Origin: Chamaea fasciata
Lineage: Eukaryota > Chordata > Aves > Passeriformes > Sylviidae
Reading direction: 5' to 3'
Length of the DNA stretch: 64,000 bases
Assembly: GCA_029207755.1 (NCBI GenBank)
Contig: JARCOQ010000002.1
Coordinates: 116,154,051-116,218,050 of the forward strand
In this document: positions 29,001-39,134 of the stretch, piece by piece
Layout of the letters: the number at the start of each line of letters is the position of its first letter
How positions within the stretch are numbered: position 1 is the stretch's first letter
The notes under the pieces: generated by a model
Seen by the model: the letters and a program-made list of their open reading frames with translations, nothing else
What the model was told of the DNA's origin: nothing
Database searches by the model: none
Translations under genes and position numbers: made by a program

Positions 29001-32000
29001 ATTCCCGCCCCCCTGCCTCCCACCCCTGAGCCCCCAGGCCAGGGAACAGAGCAGAGAGAATCCTTACTGTGACTGTGGCACTGGTGGTGTTCTCCCAGTA
29101 GGACACGAGGTACTGCAGGGGGTCCCCGGGCTCGGGGGTGAAGGGGGGGCTGAGGCTGATGAGCAGAGAGTCAGGGCTGGCACTCACACTGTTCACTCTG
29201 GGGGGGCCCAGAGTGGCTGGAAGCAAAGAGAGAGAGAGGGAGAGCCTGGGGGGCACGGCTGGCTGCAGCCCCACACAATCCCCAAATCCCCGAGGCTGGA
29301 AAAGCCCTCCCAGAACATCAGATCCCAGCTGTGCCCACCCTGTCCCCAGCCCGGAGCTCTGAGTGCCACCTCCAGGTGACACCTGCAGGGACGGGCACTC
29401 CAAAGCTCCCTGGGCAGCCCCTGCCAAGGCCTGAGCACCCTTTCCATGGGGAAATTCCTGCTGCTGGCCAAGCTGAGCCTCCCCTGGGCCAGCCTGAGGC
29501 CGTTCCCTCTCCTCCTGTCCCTGTTCCCTGGGAGCAGAGCCCGACCCCCCGGCTGTCCCCTCCTGGCAGGGACTTGTGCAGAGCCACCAGGTCCCCCCTG
29601 AGCCTCCTTTTCTCCAGGCTCAGCCCCTTGCCCAGCTCCCTCAGCCCCTCCTGGGGCTCCAGCCCCTTCCCCAGCTCCCTGCCCTGCCCTGGACACTCTC
29701 AGCAAACATCCCAAACATCCACAGCTTTCGCTCAAGAAGGGGAAAGCATTTCCTCATCTCCTTCATGCAGTTACAATATTTGCTTAACTTTTCCTGGAAA
29801 TTCAGTAAATATTAACCAATAGTTAACGCTCCGAAGTGTCTCGGTGTGTCGACAGTTCCTGGCCATAAAATCATCACCTTTTCTTTTCCTTTGAGCAGCC
29901 TGCCACACCTTCCATGTTCCCCCCAAACCCCACCGCTGGCCCTTAGATGGGAAGGGGAACAAGGAGTTTTCCCCTCCTTGCTCTGACGTCTCCACGTGCC
30001 CATGAGGAGAAGCACGGTGACCTCCTTTTGTGAAGAGCTCCGAGGTGTAAACCATGAAAAACACCAAGAGAGTGCTGTCAGAGGTTCTCATTAACAGTAA
30101 AAAGCACTCCAGTCCCTCACTGCGCCTCCAGTCCCGGGACTGATCCCAGCACTGAAGGAGGAGCCATGGGGTTGGTTTTGGGGAATGGATCTCCAGGGCA
30201 GTGACACAAGAACGAGCCCAGAATGTTGCTCCTCTGCTTCGTCCCACATTCCCGACAGCTCGGTGCTGGCCCAGCCTCCTGAGGACCCCACCGCCACTCC
30301 TGCACCACAGGCTGTGCGTGAGCCAGTGCCCAGTGCAGGGTGCAGGCATTTCCTCCCTCGGCTGCCAGAGAAAATCCAGATTTACAACCAGGGGGAGTAC
30401 CGGACTCCGAGCCTGGACTATGAGTGATGTCTGGGAGACCAGGGACTGAGGAGTCCATAAATCCCTTCCTCTGCTTAGCTCCCACTTCAAGGGACTTTTT
30501 AATCTGAATACTGACTTTTGGTTTTTGTTTTTTTTTTTTCTAATTCTAAAGCCAAGCCCAGCAAGGCAAAGAGCAGATCTTAGAACAGCAGCACCACAGA
30601 AGCTGCAGCTGCCCCCGGATCCCTGGCAGTGCCCAAGGCCAGCTTGGACACTGGGGACAGTGGGAGGTGTCCCTGCCGTGGCAGGGGTGGCACTGGGTGA
30701 GCTCTGAGGTCCCTCCCAACCCATTCTGTGATTTAAACTGTGGCCTTGACACTTCTACACTGTGGTGTAAACAATTTATGTTTATCTGAACAAATTATAT
30801 TTCTCTGAACCATTTATACCTGTGTACACCCTCTGATTTTTTCTTAATCAGGCTTATCCCCACATTTATTTGGTTAATCAGGCTGCCAACATTCGAAGCC
30901 AGTCACAAACCGGTTTTGGCCACAGCTTTCTCCAATCAGTGCAAAACCAGCACAACGCCTATCAGGACAATTTCTACTCCTCAGGACAATTGGTGTTTCT
31001 CAGAAAAGGGATCTGCCCAGCACAGGGAGGTGGCTTTGCCTCAGCCTGCCACAAAGCCCAGAGTCTGTGTGTGTGCGTGGGCAGAGCTGAGTGGGGCAAT
31101 GGGAACATGGAAAACCCTCCAGCACTGAACACTGCGGCCCTTTGAAGGCTCAGCCACCCCAGGGGTTTCTCTGGTGTCACCTGAGAGGGCACAGCAGAAC
31201 CAAGCCCTGGGGAGAACTTTGTGGATGGATGTCTTGGGTTTAATGTAAGAAATATTCTATTTCTATCTGTTCAAACCAGCTGGGGCCGTGTCCTTTATCC
31301 CTTCCAGGCCCCATCCTCCCTCCAGGGGATATCTGCTGTCCATGGGCCATCCAGGCTCACTGCAGGGCTGACACAATCCCATCATCCCACGGGGAGAGGC
31401 TCCACCCAGGGGGAGGAGCCCAGCATTCCCGCCTGGATCAAAGCTGGCATTCAGAACAGCAGCATAGCCTGTGTGCACTGGATTCCCAGAGGAAAACCAG
31501 ACCCATCTCAGCACCACTGGAGCCTTCTCCAGGATCATCCCTGCTCCAGCAGAACCACAGCGGGCACTGCAGGAGGATTTATCTGGGCTGACACCAACAC
31601 CTTCACCAACAGGGGGTCAGCTCGTGTCCTGACTCCATCAGTGGCTCTAGTTTTTGTTGTTGTTTTTTTTTTTCTTGTTCGTTTTGCTCGTTTTGTTTTT
31701 TCTTTGTACTACTGCCTTTGTATTTTTAACATTCCTGGTAAAGAGCTGTCGCTCCCATTCCCACATCTTTGCCTGGAAGCCCCTTAATTTCAAAATGATA
31801 CCAATTCACAGGGAAGGGGTTTACACTCCCCACGCCAAGGGAAGCTCCCGTCTTTCCAAACCGAGACAACCCAACAGCTCAACCCTCTCGCACACCAGAG
31901 CCCGACAAGGGGAACCTTTTCCCCCCAGAAACCCTCCCCAGGAGCACTCACTGTTTTTGTCCACCACGAAGGGAGGGGTGTGCACCCAGGGCGAGGTGAG

Positions 32001-35000
32001 GGCCCCCAGCTCGGCCCTGAGGCGCAGCAGGATGGTCCAGCGCCGCCTGCTCATCTCGGGGGGGAACCCACACTGGGTCAGCGGGGTCTGGGCACAGCCC
32101 ATCCCGCTCCACTCCTCGTAGAAGCCTCTGCGGGGCACAGCAAACACGATTAACCGCGGGCAGGGCACGGCAATGCTCCCCTCCCACCCGGCTCTGGGGA
32201 GAACACAACGTGTCACGCAGCCGGGCCTCCACGGACGTTCATGGGTAAAAAAATACGGGATTTCGGGAGCAGCTTTTGGTGGTTTTGTCAAAGCAGGAAA
32301 ACAGCTTGCCCTGAGAACACACAGAAGAGTGGCTATTTAGCTTGGCTGTTAGGCAGTTGCTAAGTTGAAGTCGTACAGGTGAGAGGTGTAATCCTAAAAC
32401 TCAGCAAAGCGGGACCCCGGTGTTTGTCAAATATTGACAAAGCAGAACTTTGGGATTTAAATCAAGCTCCTCATCTTTGGCAAGAGCAAAGTGACCTGGG
32501 AAACAGCCAAACGTCCACTGTGCCTGCCCAGAAGCGAAGATCAGCCTGAGGAAGAGGTCAGCCTTCCTCCCAAGACCCCAAACCACACCCACCAGGAGGG
32601 GCGGGAGTTAATTAGAAGTGAGAAAAGGTGGGGAATGGGCAGGTGAGGAGGTGTGGGTTAGTGGGACCAATGCGGATTTAAATTTGGGAGGTGTGGGTTT
32701 GTGGGACCAAGGTGGATTTAAACCTGGCAGGTGTGGGTTTGTGGGACCAAGGTGGATTTAAATTTGGGAGGTGTGGGTTAGTGGGACCAATGTGGATTTA
32801 AATTTGGGAGGTGTGGGTTTGTGGGATCAATGTGGATTTAAACCTGGACCTTGTCTTGACCAGGTCTGCACGATTTGGAGGAGAGATTCCCCCCGTGTGC
32901 CCCAGCTGGAAATAAAACACAGCTGCTTTACAATTTTCTAATTGAAAAATCCTTATTCTGCGCTTCAACCCCAGGGCCCTCCCGGCTCCTCCAGCCCTGT
33001 GGGATCTGGGGAAAATTAAACTGGCCAGAGAGAATCAGGAAAGGCTAAAATTCCTCAGAGAACTGTGCAACATTCCTGGGTGTCCTCAGAGCTTCCCTCT
33101 CAGAGGACACAGCACGGGCCAAGGGCCTGCCACTCACCAGAAGCTGCCCTTGGAGATACATAAAAACATCCGTGATAAAAAACATTCTTTCACTGCTCCT
33201 TTCCAGGCTTTCTGGGGTTTTTAAAGCCAGTTTTTAGCCCGGATTAGAAGACAATGAGCTGGGTTTGGAGCTATTGACTCACGTTCTGTACTGGGCTGTG
33301 TATAACACAGAGCCATTCTCCACTGGAACAGGAGACCACCTCAGCGAACTCTGGAAGTTGTAGGAGTAAATCTCCACATTTGTTGGTGCCGGCAAACGGG
33401 GAGAAGTTTCTAAAGGAAGCAGAGGAATGAAAAAAGAATTATTGAAACGTTCCAGTGCACAGAAACCAAACCTCGGTCTCCAAATCCCACCACCATATAT
33501 TAAATTTTCACTGCTTTGCGGGTAAAACCACTTCCCCTCCTTCTCCTTCTGTTTCCAGGAGCCCGGGCACAGGGTGCCCAGAGCAGCTGTGGCTGCCCCT
33601 GGATCCCTGGCAGTGCCCGAGGCCAGGCTGGACACTGGGGACAGTGGGAGGTGTCCCTGCCCATCCAGGGGTGGCACTGGCTGGGATTTGAGGTCCCTTC
33701 TAACCCCAACCAGCGTGGCATTCTCTGTGTCCATGAATTCCAGCTCCCTGGTTTTATTCATTCCATAAAGAACATAAAGCCAAAAGTACCAGCAAAAAAA
33801 AAAAAACCCCATAAATCACACCCAGTCAGCCATAAATGAAGGTCCCAGAATCTCCAGGGCTGGAGGAGCTCCTCAGGATCACCCAGCGCCACCCCAGCAT
33901 CACCCAAAGCCTGTCCCCAAGGGCCACCTCCACACTCCTCTGGGACAATCCCAGTGACTCCAAACCTCCCTGGGCAGCTCACCCCAAGGCCTGACCACTC
34001 TGTGAGGGGAAAAAATGTTCCTAATTCCCGATCTGCCCCTCCCCTGGTGCGATTTGAGGCCATTTCCTCTCCTCCTGTCCCTGCCCCTCCCGGCAGGGAG
34101 TTGTGGGGTCCCCCCTGAGGATCCTTTTCTCCAGGCTCAGCCCCTTTCCCAGCTCCCTCAGCTGCTCCTCAAAGGACATTCCTCTTTTCTGGAAGTTTTT
34201 CCAGCCCTTCCAAGGTTTTCCAGCCCCTTCTCCCAGGTGATCCCAGCGGCGGATGTGTTTCAATCACCTGCAGCTCACATTTGCCCCCCCTGTACAAACC
34301 CCGAGCACGTTCTCCCACCCATCTGCCTCCTGCCAGCCCTGAGAACGCTGAGGTGAAACCTGCCAGGAGCCGGCTGGGGAAAAAGGACAGGGAAAGGACA
34401 GGGAAGGGCAGGGAAAGGACAGGAAAGGGCAGGGAAAAGGCAGGGAAAGGGCAGGGAAAGGACAGGGAAAGGACAGGGAAAGGACAGGGAAAGGACAGGG
34501 AAAGGGCAGGGAAAGGACAGGGAAGGGCAGGGAAAGGACAGGGAAAGGACAGGGAAAGGACAGGGAAAGGGCAGGGAAAGGACAGGGAAGGGCAGGGAAA
34601 GGACAGGGAAAGGACAGGGAAAGGACAGGGAAGGGCAGGGAAAGGACAGGGAAAGGACAGGGAAAGGACAGGGAAGGGCAGGGAAAGGACAGGGAAGGGC
34701 AGGGAAAGGACAGGGAAGGGCAGGGAAAGGACAGGGAAAGGACAGGAAAGGACAGGGAAGGGCAGGGAAAGGACAGGGAAGGGCAGGGAAAGGACAGGGA
34801 ATGGACAGGAAAGGACAGGGAAAGGACAGGGAAGGGCAGGGAAAGGACAGGGAAGGGCAGGGAAAGGACAGGGAAAGGACAGGGAAAGGGCAGGGAAAGG
34901 AGAGGGAAAGGACAGGGAAAGGACAGGGAAAGGACAGGGAAAGGACAGGGAAAGGACAGGGAAGGGACAGGGAAGGGACAGGAAAGGGCAGGGAAAGGAC

Positions 35001-38000
35001 AGGGAAAGGACAGGAAAGGGCAGGGAAAGGACAGGAAAGGGCAGGGAAAGGACAGGGAAAGGACAGGGAAAGGACAGGGAAGGGACAGGAAAGGGGCAGG
35101 AAAAGAACAGGGAAAGGACAGAACAAGGACAAGAAAAGGACAAGAAAAGGACAGAACAGGGACAGGAACAGGAGAGCCCAGGCAGGAGGAAGATGAGGAA
35201 GCTGCTGGAGCTGGAGCAGGGCCCAGCCAGGGCAGGGAGGGCGGGCAGCCACGGCCCAGGCCAAGAGTCAGGAGGGAAACGGGGCCGGTGGGGAAGAAAA
35301 AAGGCTTGAGGAGAAGGGAGGGAGCAGCTGGAGGACAGGGAGGACCAGCAGAACCAAAACTCCCGCGGGACAAGGCCCAGGCTCCAAGCAGGACGGCTCC
35401 AGCAGCCCGGGCTGCTCCGGGATCTCCCCAGACACAGCCTGGAGCCTCCAGGGACCTGCCCAGCTGCCGGCCCAGCAGGGAGGAAGTTCTCCTTCCATGT
35501 GCTCTTCTGGAGTGAATCCCTCTCGCCATGAGAAGCAGGGAACGGTGTGCCTTGGAAGGGACTTTACAGATGTCCCAGTGCCACCTCCTGCCACGGCCAG
35601 GGACCGTGACAAAAGAGCCCACAGCACAACAGTTTGTTCTGCTCTGAAGAACAGAGTCTCCTAAGGCACTGATTTGTTCATTTTTTACACCAACGAGATC
35701 AGAAGATTGAGCACTTGAGTCAAATTCTGACCCGGGCTTCCCGGGGAATTTGGGGACGGGTTGAAAAGTTTCGAGGTTTGTTTTTTTTTGTTTTTTTTTG
35801 TTTTTTTTTTGTTTTTTTTTGGATTTCTACATCAAGTTTGAGGTTTTCTGATTTCTACGTCAAGTTGCACTAAACCCGAAGGCCAAAATACCAAATGCTG
35901 AGTGGAGCTCCAGCTTTCCAAGCAAAGCTGTGGCTGCCCCATCCCTGGAAGTGTCCAAGGCCAGGCTGGAGCAGCCTGGGACATGGGGAAGGTGTCCCTG
36001 CCCGTGGCAGCTCACAGTGTGACCTCAAACATCCCTCCAAACCCAAGGCAGTCTTCCTCTCGAAGCTTTAATCAGGCCTATTGTTAATTATTAATTATTA
36101 AATATTATATATTTTTTTAGGCTGAGCTCTAGCGCAGCGGTCTCAGGACACAAGTTCAGCTCTGCAAACCCGTGGCGGATTCCTCACAGCGCCCTAAACC
36201 ACTCATCTCCAAAGGGTTTCTGAAGCTTCCTCTCAACGGGCGAGCAGTTTTCACTGTCCGTGCCCGGGATCCTCTCCGGCACTCTCGCCGCTGGTCTGCC
36301 ACGTGGGGAGGTATCTCATCACACCATCTGTGCCCTCAGACCTCACGCCCAGCAGGCAGAGGAGCAACTCCCACCACATCTTCAAAGGGAGTAAAGATCC
36401 CAGAAGGACAGGGTCCGGTGGGATTTGGGGGCAGGAATTGTTCCCTGCCAGGGTGGGGATGGAATTCCCAGACTGGCTGTGGCTGCCCCTGGATCCCTGG
36501 CAGTGCCCCAGGCCAGGCTGGACACTGGGGACAGCGGGAGGTGTCCCTGCCCATCCAGGGGTGGCCCTGGTGGGATCTGAGGTCCCCCCAGCCCACTTCG
36601 AGCCCCCGTGACCGCGCCCTGGTTATTTTGCACTCAGAAACGAGTCATTTCCCCTGCCAAAAACCACTGCGGAGCTCCTCAAAGCGGCTCAGGGCTGCCA
36701 CGAGGCTGCCACGAGGCTGAGGGGCCGCTTCCCCAAGGCTGAGGGAAATCCCAACCTCTGGCACATCCTTCCTTCCCTGCGCTCCCAGCCGCCGAAACCA
36801 CAGACTCCGCGCCTGCCGCCCCGCAGGCGGCACGGCCTCCAAGAGCGAGAGGAACGCTTCCAGCCCGGCGCCCGCAGGCCCACGCAGCCACAGAGACCCC
36901 CAGCTCCCTCGGCCAGGGAAAGACACAGAGGCCCCATCTTTCCTTCCCACCTGGAACGGGGTTTTTCCACCGGGAAACCCGGGCGGCCTCCTTCCTTCGG
37001 GCCCGGAACCAGGGCTGGTGGTGTCAGAGCAGCGGCCTCAGCAGGCTCAGACTGGGGTTTTTGGTTTCCCTGCTGCGCAGGGACTTCCTGAAGCTTCACG
37101 GCAGCACTCGGAGCTTTCACACGGCGGAGTGTGAAGCCACAATCACAGCCAGTGAAAGCAGCTCGGCTTGCGTGACCCACCCGTGCCCGGCTCCTGCTGC
37201 TCCTCAGGGATCCCCGATCCCTTCCCCTGCAGCAGCCTCCCCCCCCAAGAAAAGTTCTGCTACGCTGGCAAAAACAACAACAAAAAAAAAGGGAATCCGT
37301 GGTTTGGGGGGGTTTGTGTGGACTTTTGCTGCTGCAGCGCTCCGAAGCGGATCATCCTGCTGTAACCCGGGATAGTGAAAGATTCTATCCAGGGCAGGGG
37401 GTGCAAAGACACCAGCTACAGGATCCTTCCCAATCCAGTCCCATCCATTCTGGGATTCCAAGAGCTGCCTGGGAGGGCCCAGGGGGTGAAACTGGGCAGC
37501 GCTGGCTGCAGGAGGGCCCGGCCCGGTTTGTCTCAGTCCAGCTGGCCTGGAACAACCAGAGAGCGCCACGGGGCTGGTCAGGCAGGCCCGGGCCACCACC
37601 GGGACACGGGGCACGCTGAACTCACGGAGGGCACAAGGGAGCACCACGCTCGGCGCGCACCCCATCCAACTGCGGGGCCGGTTCTGTTGGGAGGGATCTT
37701 AAATCTCATCCCACCCCACCCCTGGATGGGCAGGGACACCTCCCAGTGTCCCCAGTGTGCAGCCTGGCCTCGGGCACTGCCAGGGATCCAGGGGCAGACA
37801 CAGCAAATATGGGAATTCCATCCCCACCCTGCCAGGGAACAATTCCTGATTCCCAAGATCCCATCAAGTCCTACTTTGAAGCCATTCCCTGTGTCCTGTC
37901 CCTCCATCCCTTGTCCCCAGTCCCTCTGCAGCTCTCCTGGAGCCCCTTCAGGCCCTGCCAGGGGCTCGGAGCTCTCCCTGGAGCTTCTCCTCTCCAGGAG

Positions 38001-38250
38001 AACACCCCCAGCTCTCCCAGCCCGGCCACCGAGACCGTGCCCGTGGCCACCGGAGCCTCAAAACACGCAGACGGCCAGAGCCTGGCAACACCCGGCCCCG
38101 CCGTGCCCCGAGCCCGCAGTCCCCGGCCCCGCACACACCTGTGCCCGCGGCCCGCGCCCATCCCGGCAGGAGCAGCAGCAGCAGCGGCAGCAGGAGCGGG
38201 AGCAGGAGCGGCAGGAGCGGCCGGCAGCGGAGCGGGGCCCGGCCCCGCAT
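22960..38250 (-). CDS. IFNGR2: Interferon gamma receptor 2, complete, seven coding exons
   Basis: Joining minus-strand exons 38250-38139, 33409-33283, 32127-31952, 29216-29068, 27484-27331, 26669-26515 and 23097-22960 gives 1011 bp and 336 residues; human IFNGR2 has 337. Order: a leucine-rich signal peptide (residues 1 to about 35), fibronectin domain 1 (exons 2-3, with LRLRAELGAL), domain 2 (exons 4-5), one membrane helix (YIIPLFLLGLLCVNLVALAL...), and a short acidic tail. PLQIPSHFEEFL, split across the exon 6/7 junction, corresponds to the JAK2-binding PLQIEEYL box of the family. Sequons NGS, NTT and NES are visible. The last 45 residues contain no tyrosine, consistent with a chain that supplies JAK2 rather than STAT1 docking. 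Role: pairs with IFNGR1 at the cell surface to bind interferon gamma. Exon phases (1,2,1,0,1,0) fit the class II cytokine receptor pattern. Confidence 0.96.
23415..24035. repeat. AT-rich minisatellite related to 19421-19560
   Basis: About 28 copies of GGATGG(T/A/C)AAAAAAATCAAA-TAAA and shorter GATGGTAATAAATCAAA forms in IFNGR2 intron 6. Periods vary from about 15 to 24 bp, and a block of about 200 bp (23430-23600) recurs at 23635-23810, a higher-order duplication. Confidence 0.9.
24040..25640. repeat. degenerate AT-rich tandem repeat with CCTGTACAAGGA core
   Basis: About 1.6 kb of IFNGR2 intron 6. The unit is roughly TTTTAATACCCTGTACAAGG followed by A and T6-9, repeated every 40-60 bp with heavy decay. 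The last third is a longer-period form (CCTATTTAATATAATTCCAG with CACTACCCTGCAGGAGG, about 110 bp). GTAC sits at the centre of most cores. Confidence 0.85.
26515..26669 (-). CDS. IFNGR2: IFNGR2 exon 6 (transmembrane)
   Basis: TTTTCCCAG|AGGCAG to GAGGAG|GTACGT, 155 bp. Encodes EYIIPLFLLGLLCVNLVALA and the rest of the helix, a stop-transfer WKHQQKIK and the first half of the JAK2 box. Confidence 0.95.
26738..27085 (-). mobile_element. CR1 LINE 3'-end fragment
   Basis: Antisense copy in IFNGR2 intron 5: GGATGGTTTGGGTTGGAAGG, GGGCAGGGACACCTCCCACT, GAACAATTCCTGATTCCCAA, GGAGCCCCTTCAGGCCCTGC. Shares a CTGGATGGGCAGG variant with the copies at 33565, 36425 and 37685, so these belong to one subfamily. 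Confidence 0.85.
27331..27484 (-). CDS. IFNGR2: IFNGR2 exon 5
   Basis: TTTTCAACAG|AAGGTG to CTCAGTG|GTATGG, 154 bp. Second half of domain 2, with NES sequon and STLYCFSVQVQL, the usual Y-C-x-V-x-A/V-strand of class II receptors. Confidence 0.95.
28075..28619 (+). mobile_element. probable solo LTR (copy A)
   Basis: About 545 bp running TGTTGGAAC...GTGCTCA in IFNGR2 intron 4. It contains TATAAATA and, close after it, AATAAA at 28569-28574, plus the GAGACTGTATTATAAATAAG block common to all copies. It is about 540 bp long like copies B, C and D. Its antisense strand carries the same open frame (starting MEKK) as the other copies. The LTR class is inferred from TG...CA ends, length and signals. 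Confidence 0.6.
29068..29216 (-). CDS. IFNGR2: IFNGR2 exon 4
   Basis: TTGCTTCCAG|CCACTC to GTCACA|GTAAGG, 149 bp. First half of domain 2: GPPRVNSVSASPDSLLISLS ... YLVSYWENTTS, with the conserved YWE. Confidence 0.95.
29258..29700 (-). mobile_element. CR1 LINE ORF2 C-terminal remnant
   Basis: Antisense copy in IFNGR2 intron 3. It has GGCCTGAGCACCCTTTCCAT, GGGAAATTCCTGCTGCTGGC and CTCAGCCCCTTGCCCAGCTC. It is almost identical to 52478-52745 over the shared part, so both come from a closely related source. Confidence 0.8.
30592..30735 (+). mobile_element. CR1 LINE 3'-end fragment
   Basis: Sense tail in IFNGR2 intron 3: GGATCCCTGGCAGTGCCCAA, GTGGGAGGTGTCCCTGCCGT, GAGGTCCCTCCCAACCCATT, ending TCTGTGATTT. 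Confidence 0.85.
31224..31835 (+). mobile_element. probable retroviral LTR or related repeat
   Basis: A repeat-like block in IFNGR2 intron 3: TGGATGTCTTGGGTTTAATG at the left, a T-rich region near 31650-31700, and CCCTTAATTTCAAAATGATA at the right. It resembles LTRs common in passerine genomes, a judgement from memory of such repeats. It ends about 117 bp before exon 3 (the + side of its donor). Confidence 0.4.
31952..32127 (-). CDS. IFNGR2: IFNGR2 exon 3
   Basis: CCCCGCAG|AGGCTTC to AAAAACA|GTGAGT, 176 bp. Second half of domain 1, holding the diagnostic ILLRLRAELGALTSPWV. Confidence 0.95.
32651..32850. repeat. 40-bp tandem repeat, five copies
   Basis: Five units in exact 40-bp register, GTGTGGGTT(A/T)GTGGGACCAA then (T/G)G(C/T)GGATTTAAA..TGG.AG, in IFNGR2 intron 2. 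Confidence 0.95.
33283..33409 (-). CDS. IFNGR2: IFNGR2 exon 2
   Basis: TTCCTTTAG|AAACTT to AGAAC|GTGAGT, 127 bp. First half of domain 1: LPAPTNVEIYSYNFQSSLRW, with an NGS sequon and YTAQYRT. Confidence 0.95.
33565..33735 (+). mobile_element. CR1 LINE 3'-end fragment
   Basis: Sense tail in IFNGR2 intron 1: CCCAGAGCAGCTGTGGCTGC, GATCCCTGGCAGTGCCCGAG, GGTGTCCCTGCCCATCCAGG. Confidence 0.85.
33845..34200 (-). mobile_element. CR1 LINE ORF2 C-terminal remnant
   Basis: Antisense: CAGGATCACCCAGCGCCACC, GGGCCACCTCCACACTCCTC, CCAAGGCCTGACCACTCTGT, GAGGATCCTTTTCTCCAGGC. Same subtype as 59712-60105. Confidence 0.8.
34376..35165. repeat. polypurine minisatellite (GGGAAAGGACA)n
   Basis: About 790 bp of nearly pure purine on the + strand in 10/11-bp units, GGGAAAGGACA and GGGAAGGGCA. 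It lies in IFNGR2 intron 1 so the transcript carries the pyrimidine strand. All frames are open on both strands, giving spurious ORFs of several hundred codons. Confidence 0.95.
35770..35825. repeat. (GT8-9)n microsatellite
   Basis: Four to five copies of G followed by 8-9 T in IFNGR2 intron 1. Confidence 0.9.
35925..36055 (+). mobile_element. CR1 LINE 3'-end fragment
   Basis: Sense tail, more diverged: GTGTCCAAGGCCAGGCTGGA, GCAGCCTGGGACATGGGGAA, CCAAACCCAAGGCAGTCTT. Confidence 0.75.
36425..36600 (+). mobile_element. CR1 LINE 3'-end fragment
   Basis: Sense tail: GAATTGTTCCCTGCCAGGGT, GATCCCTGGCAGTGCCCCAG, GGTGTCCCTGCCCATCCAGG. Confidence 0.85.
37685..38030 (-). mobile_element. CR1 LINE 3'-end fragment
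   Basis: Antisense copy ending only about 110 bp from the IFNGR2 exon 1 donor: GGGAGGGATCTTAAATCTCA, GGGCAGGGACACCTCCCAGT, GGAGCCCCTTCAGGCCCTGC, CTCCCTGGAGCTTCTCCTCT. Confidence 0.85.
38139..38250 (-). CDS. IFNGR2: IFNGR2 exon 1 (signal peptide)
   Basis: ATG at 38250-38248 in GGGGCCATGCGG; exon ends GGGCACAG|GTGTGTG, phase 1. Encodes MRGRAPLRCRPLL followed by a run of leucine and proline, then PGWARAAGT: a typical signal peptide. The leucine run is coded by a CTG/CTC tandem and may vary in length. An in-frame upstream ORF continues to 38391, but this ATG gives the proper signal peptide. Confidence 0.88.
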
Positions 38251-38380
38251 GGCCCCGCTCGGCCGCGGCTCCCCCCGAGCGAGGCCGCGCCGGGCCGGGC
38301 CGGGCCGGGCTGGGCTGGGGCGGCAGCACGGCTCCGACCCCGCACCGCCACCGCCGGCACCAGCGCTCCGCCCCGGCCAC

Positions 38381-38790
38381 CGCTCCGTCACCGCCGCTGT
38401 CAGTCACCGCCGCTGTCACCGCCCCTGTCCCCGCCCCTGTCACCGCCCGGCCAGCGCTCCGTCACCGCCCGACCACCGCTCCGTCACCGCCGCTGTCAGT
38501 CACCGCCGCTGTCACCGCCCCTGTCCCCGCCCCTGTCACCGCCCGGCCAGCGCTCCGTCACCGCCCGACCACCGCTCCGTCACCGCCGCTGTCAGTCACC
38601 GCCGCTGTCACCGCCCCTGTCCCCGCCCCTGTCACCGCCCGGCCAGCGCTCCGTCACCGCCCGACCACCGCTCCGTCACCGCCGCTGTCAGTCACCGCCG
38701 CTGTCACCGCCCCTGTCCCCGCCCGACCACCGCTCCGTCACCGCCGCTGTCAGTCACCGCCGCTGTCCCCGCCGCTGTCCCCGCCCCGGG
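38381..38790. repeat. IFNGR2: 96-bp minisatellite at the IFNGR2 promoter, about four copies
   Basis: CGCTCCGTCACCGCCGCTGT starts at 38381, 38477, 38573 and 38669 (exactly 96 bp apart) and again at 38731 after a 62-bp truncated copy. Each unit is itself made of 12-18-bp pieces (GCTGTCACCGCC, CCTGTCCCCGCC). Copies are almost identical, suggesting recent expansion or gene conversion. Confidence 0.95.
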
Positions 38791-39134
38791 GCTGAGCCCG
38801 GCCGGCCGTGCAGGCTCCGCTGAGCCGTGGGCGTGCTGCGGTTCTCTGTGCCTTACCTGCTCCTTCTCTCCTGCCCCTGTCCTTGTCTCTGGCCCGGCTC
38901 CGGCCCCTTCCCCCGCTCCCTCTCCTGCTCCTCGTCCTGTCCGGGTAGCTGCCCCTGGCCTTCCTGCCCCGGCCTCCCTCCCCAGCCCGTATCCCTGTCC
39001 CTGTTCCTATCCCATCACCCCAATCCCTGTCCCTGTCCTTGTCCCTGTCTCTACCACGCCCTAGTCCCTGTCCCTGTGGTTGATGTGCGGATATCTCGGC
39101 CCGAGTTTCTCCGGCTGCACTGGGCACGGTAGCA

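Larger units (their letters stand above)
38030..38830 (-). promoter_or_regulatory. IFNGR2: CpG-island promoter of IFNGR2
   Basis: Very G+C- and CpG-rich block around exon 1. GC boxes (CCCCGCCCC and CCGCCCC) recur in the 96-bp repeat lying just upstream of the start codon (38381-38790). CGTCA half-CRE motifs also recur there. No TATA box was found. The transcription start is not determinable by eye. Confidence 0.6.

Noticed and set aside
34169..35622. Minus ORFs up to 452 codons of F-P-C-L-S repeats and + ORFs of G-K-D-R-E repeats
   Set aside because: Both are readings of the polypurine array in IFNGR2 intron 1; no stop codons can arise from this unit.
37375..39064. 482- and 349-codon + ORFs over the IFNGR2 exon 1 region
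   Set aside because: High G+C removes stops; the frames cross a CR1 copy and the 96-bp repeat, and run antisense to the signal-peptide exon.
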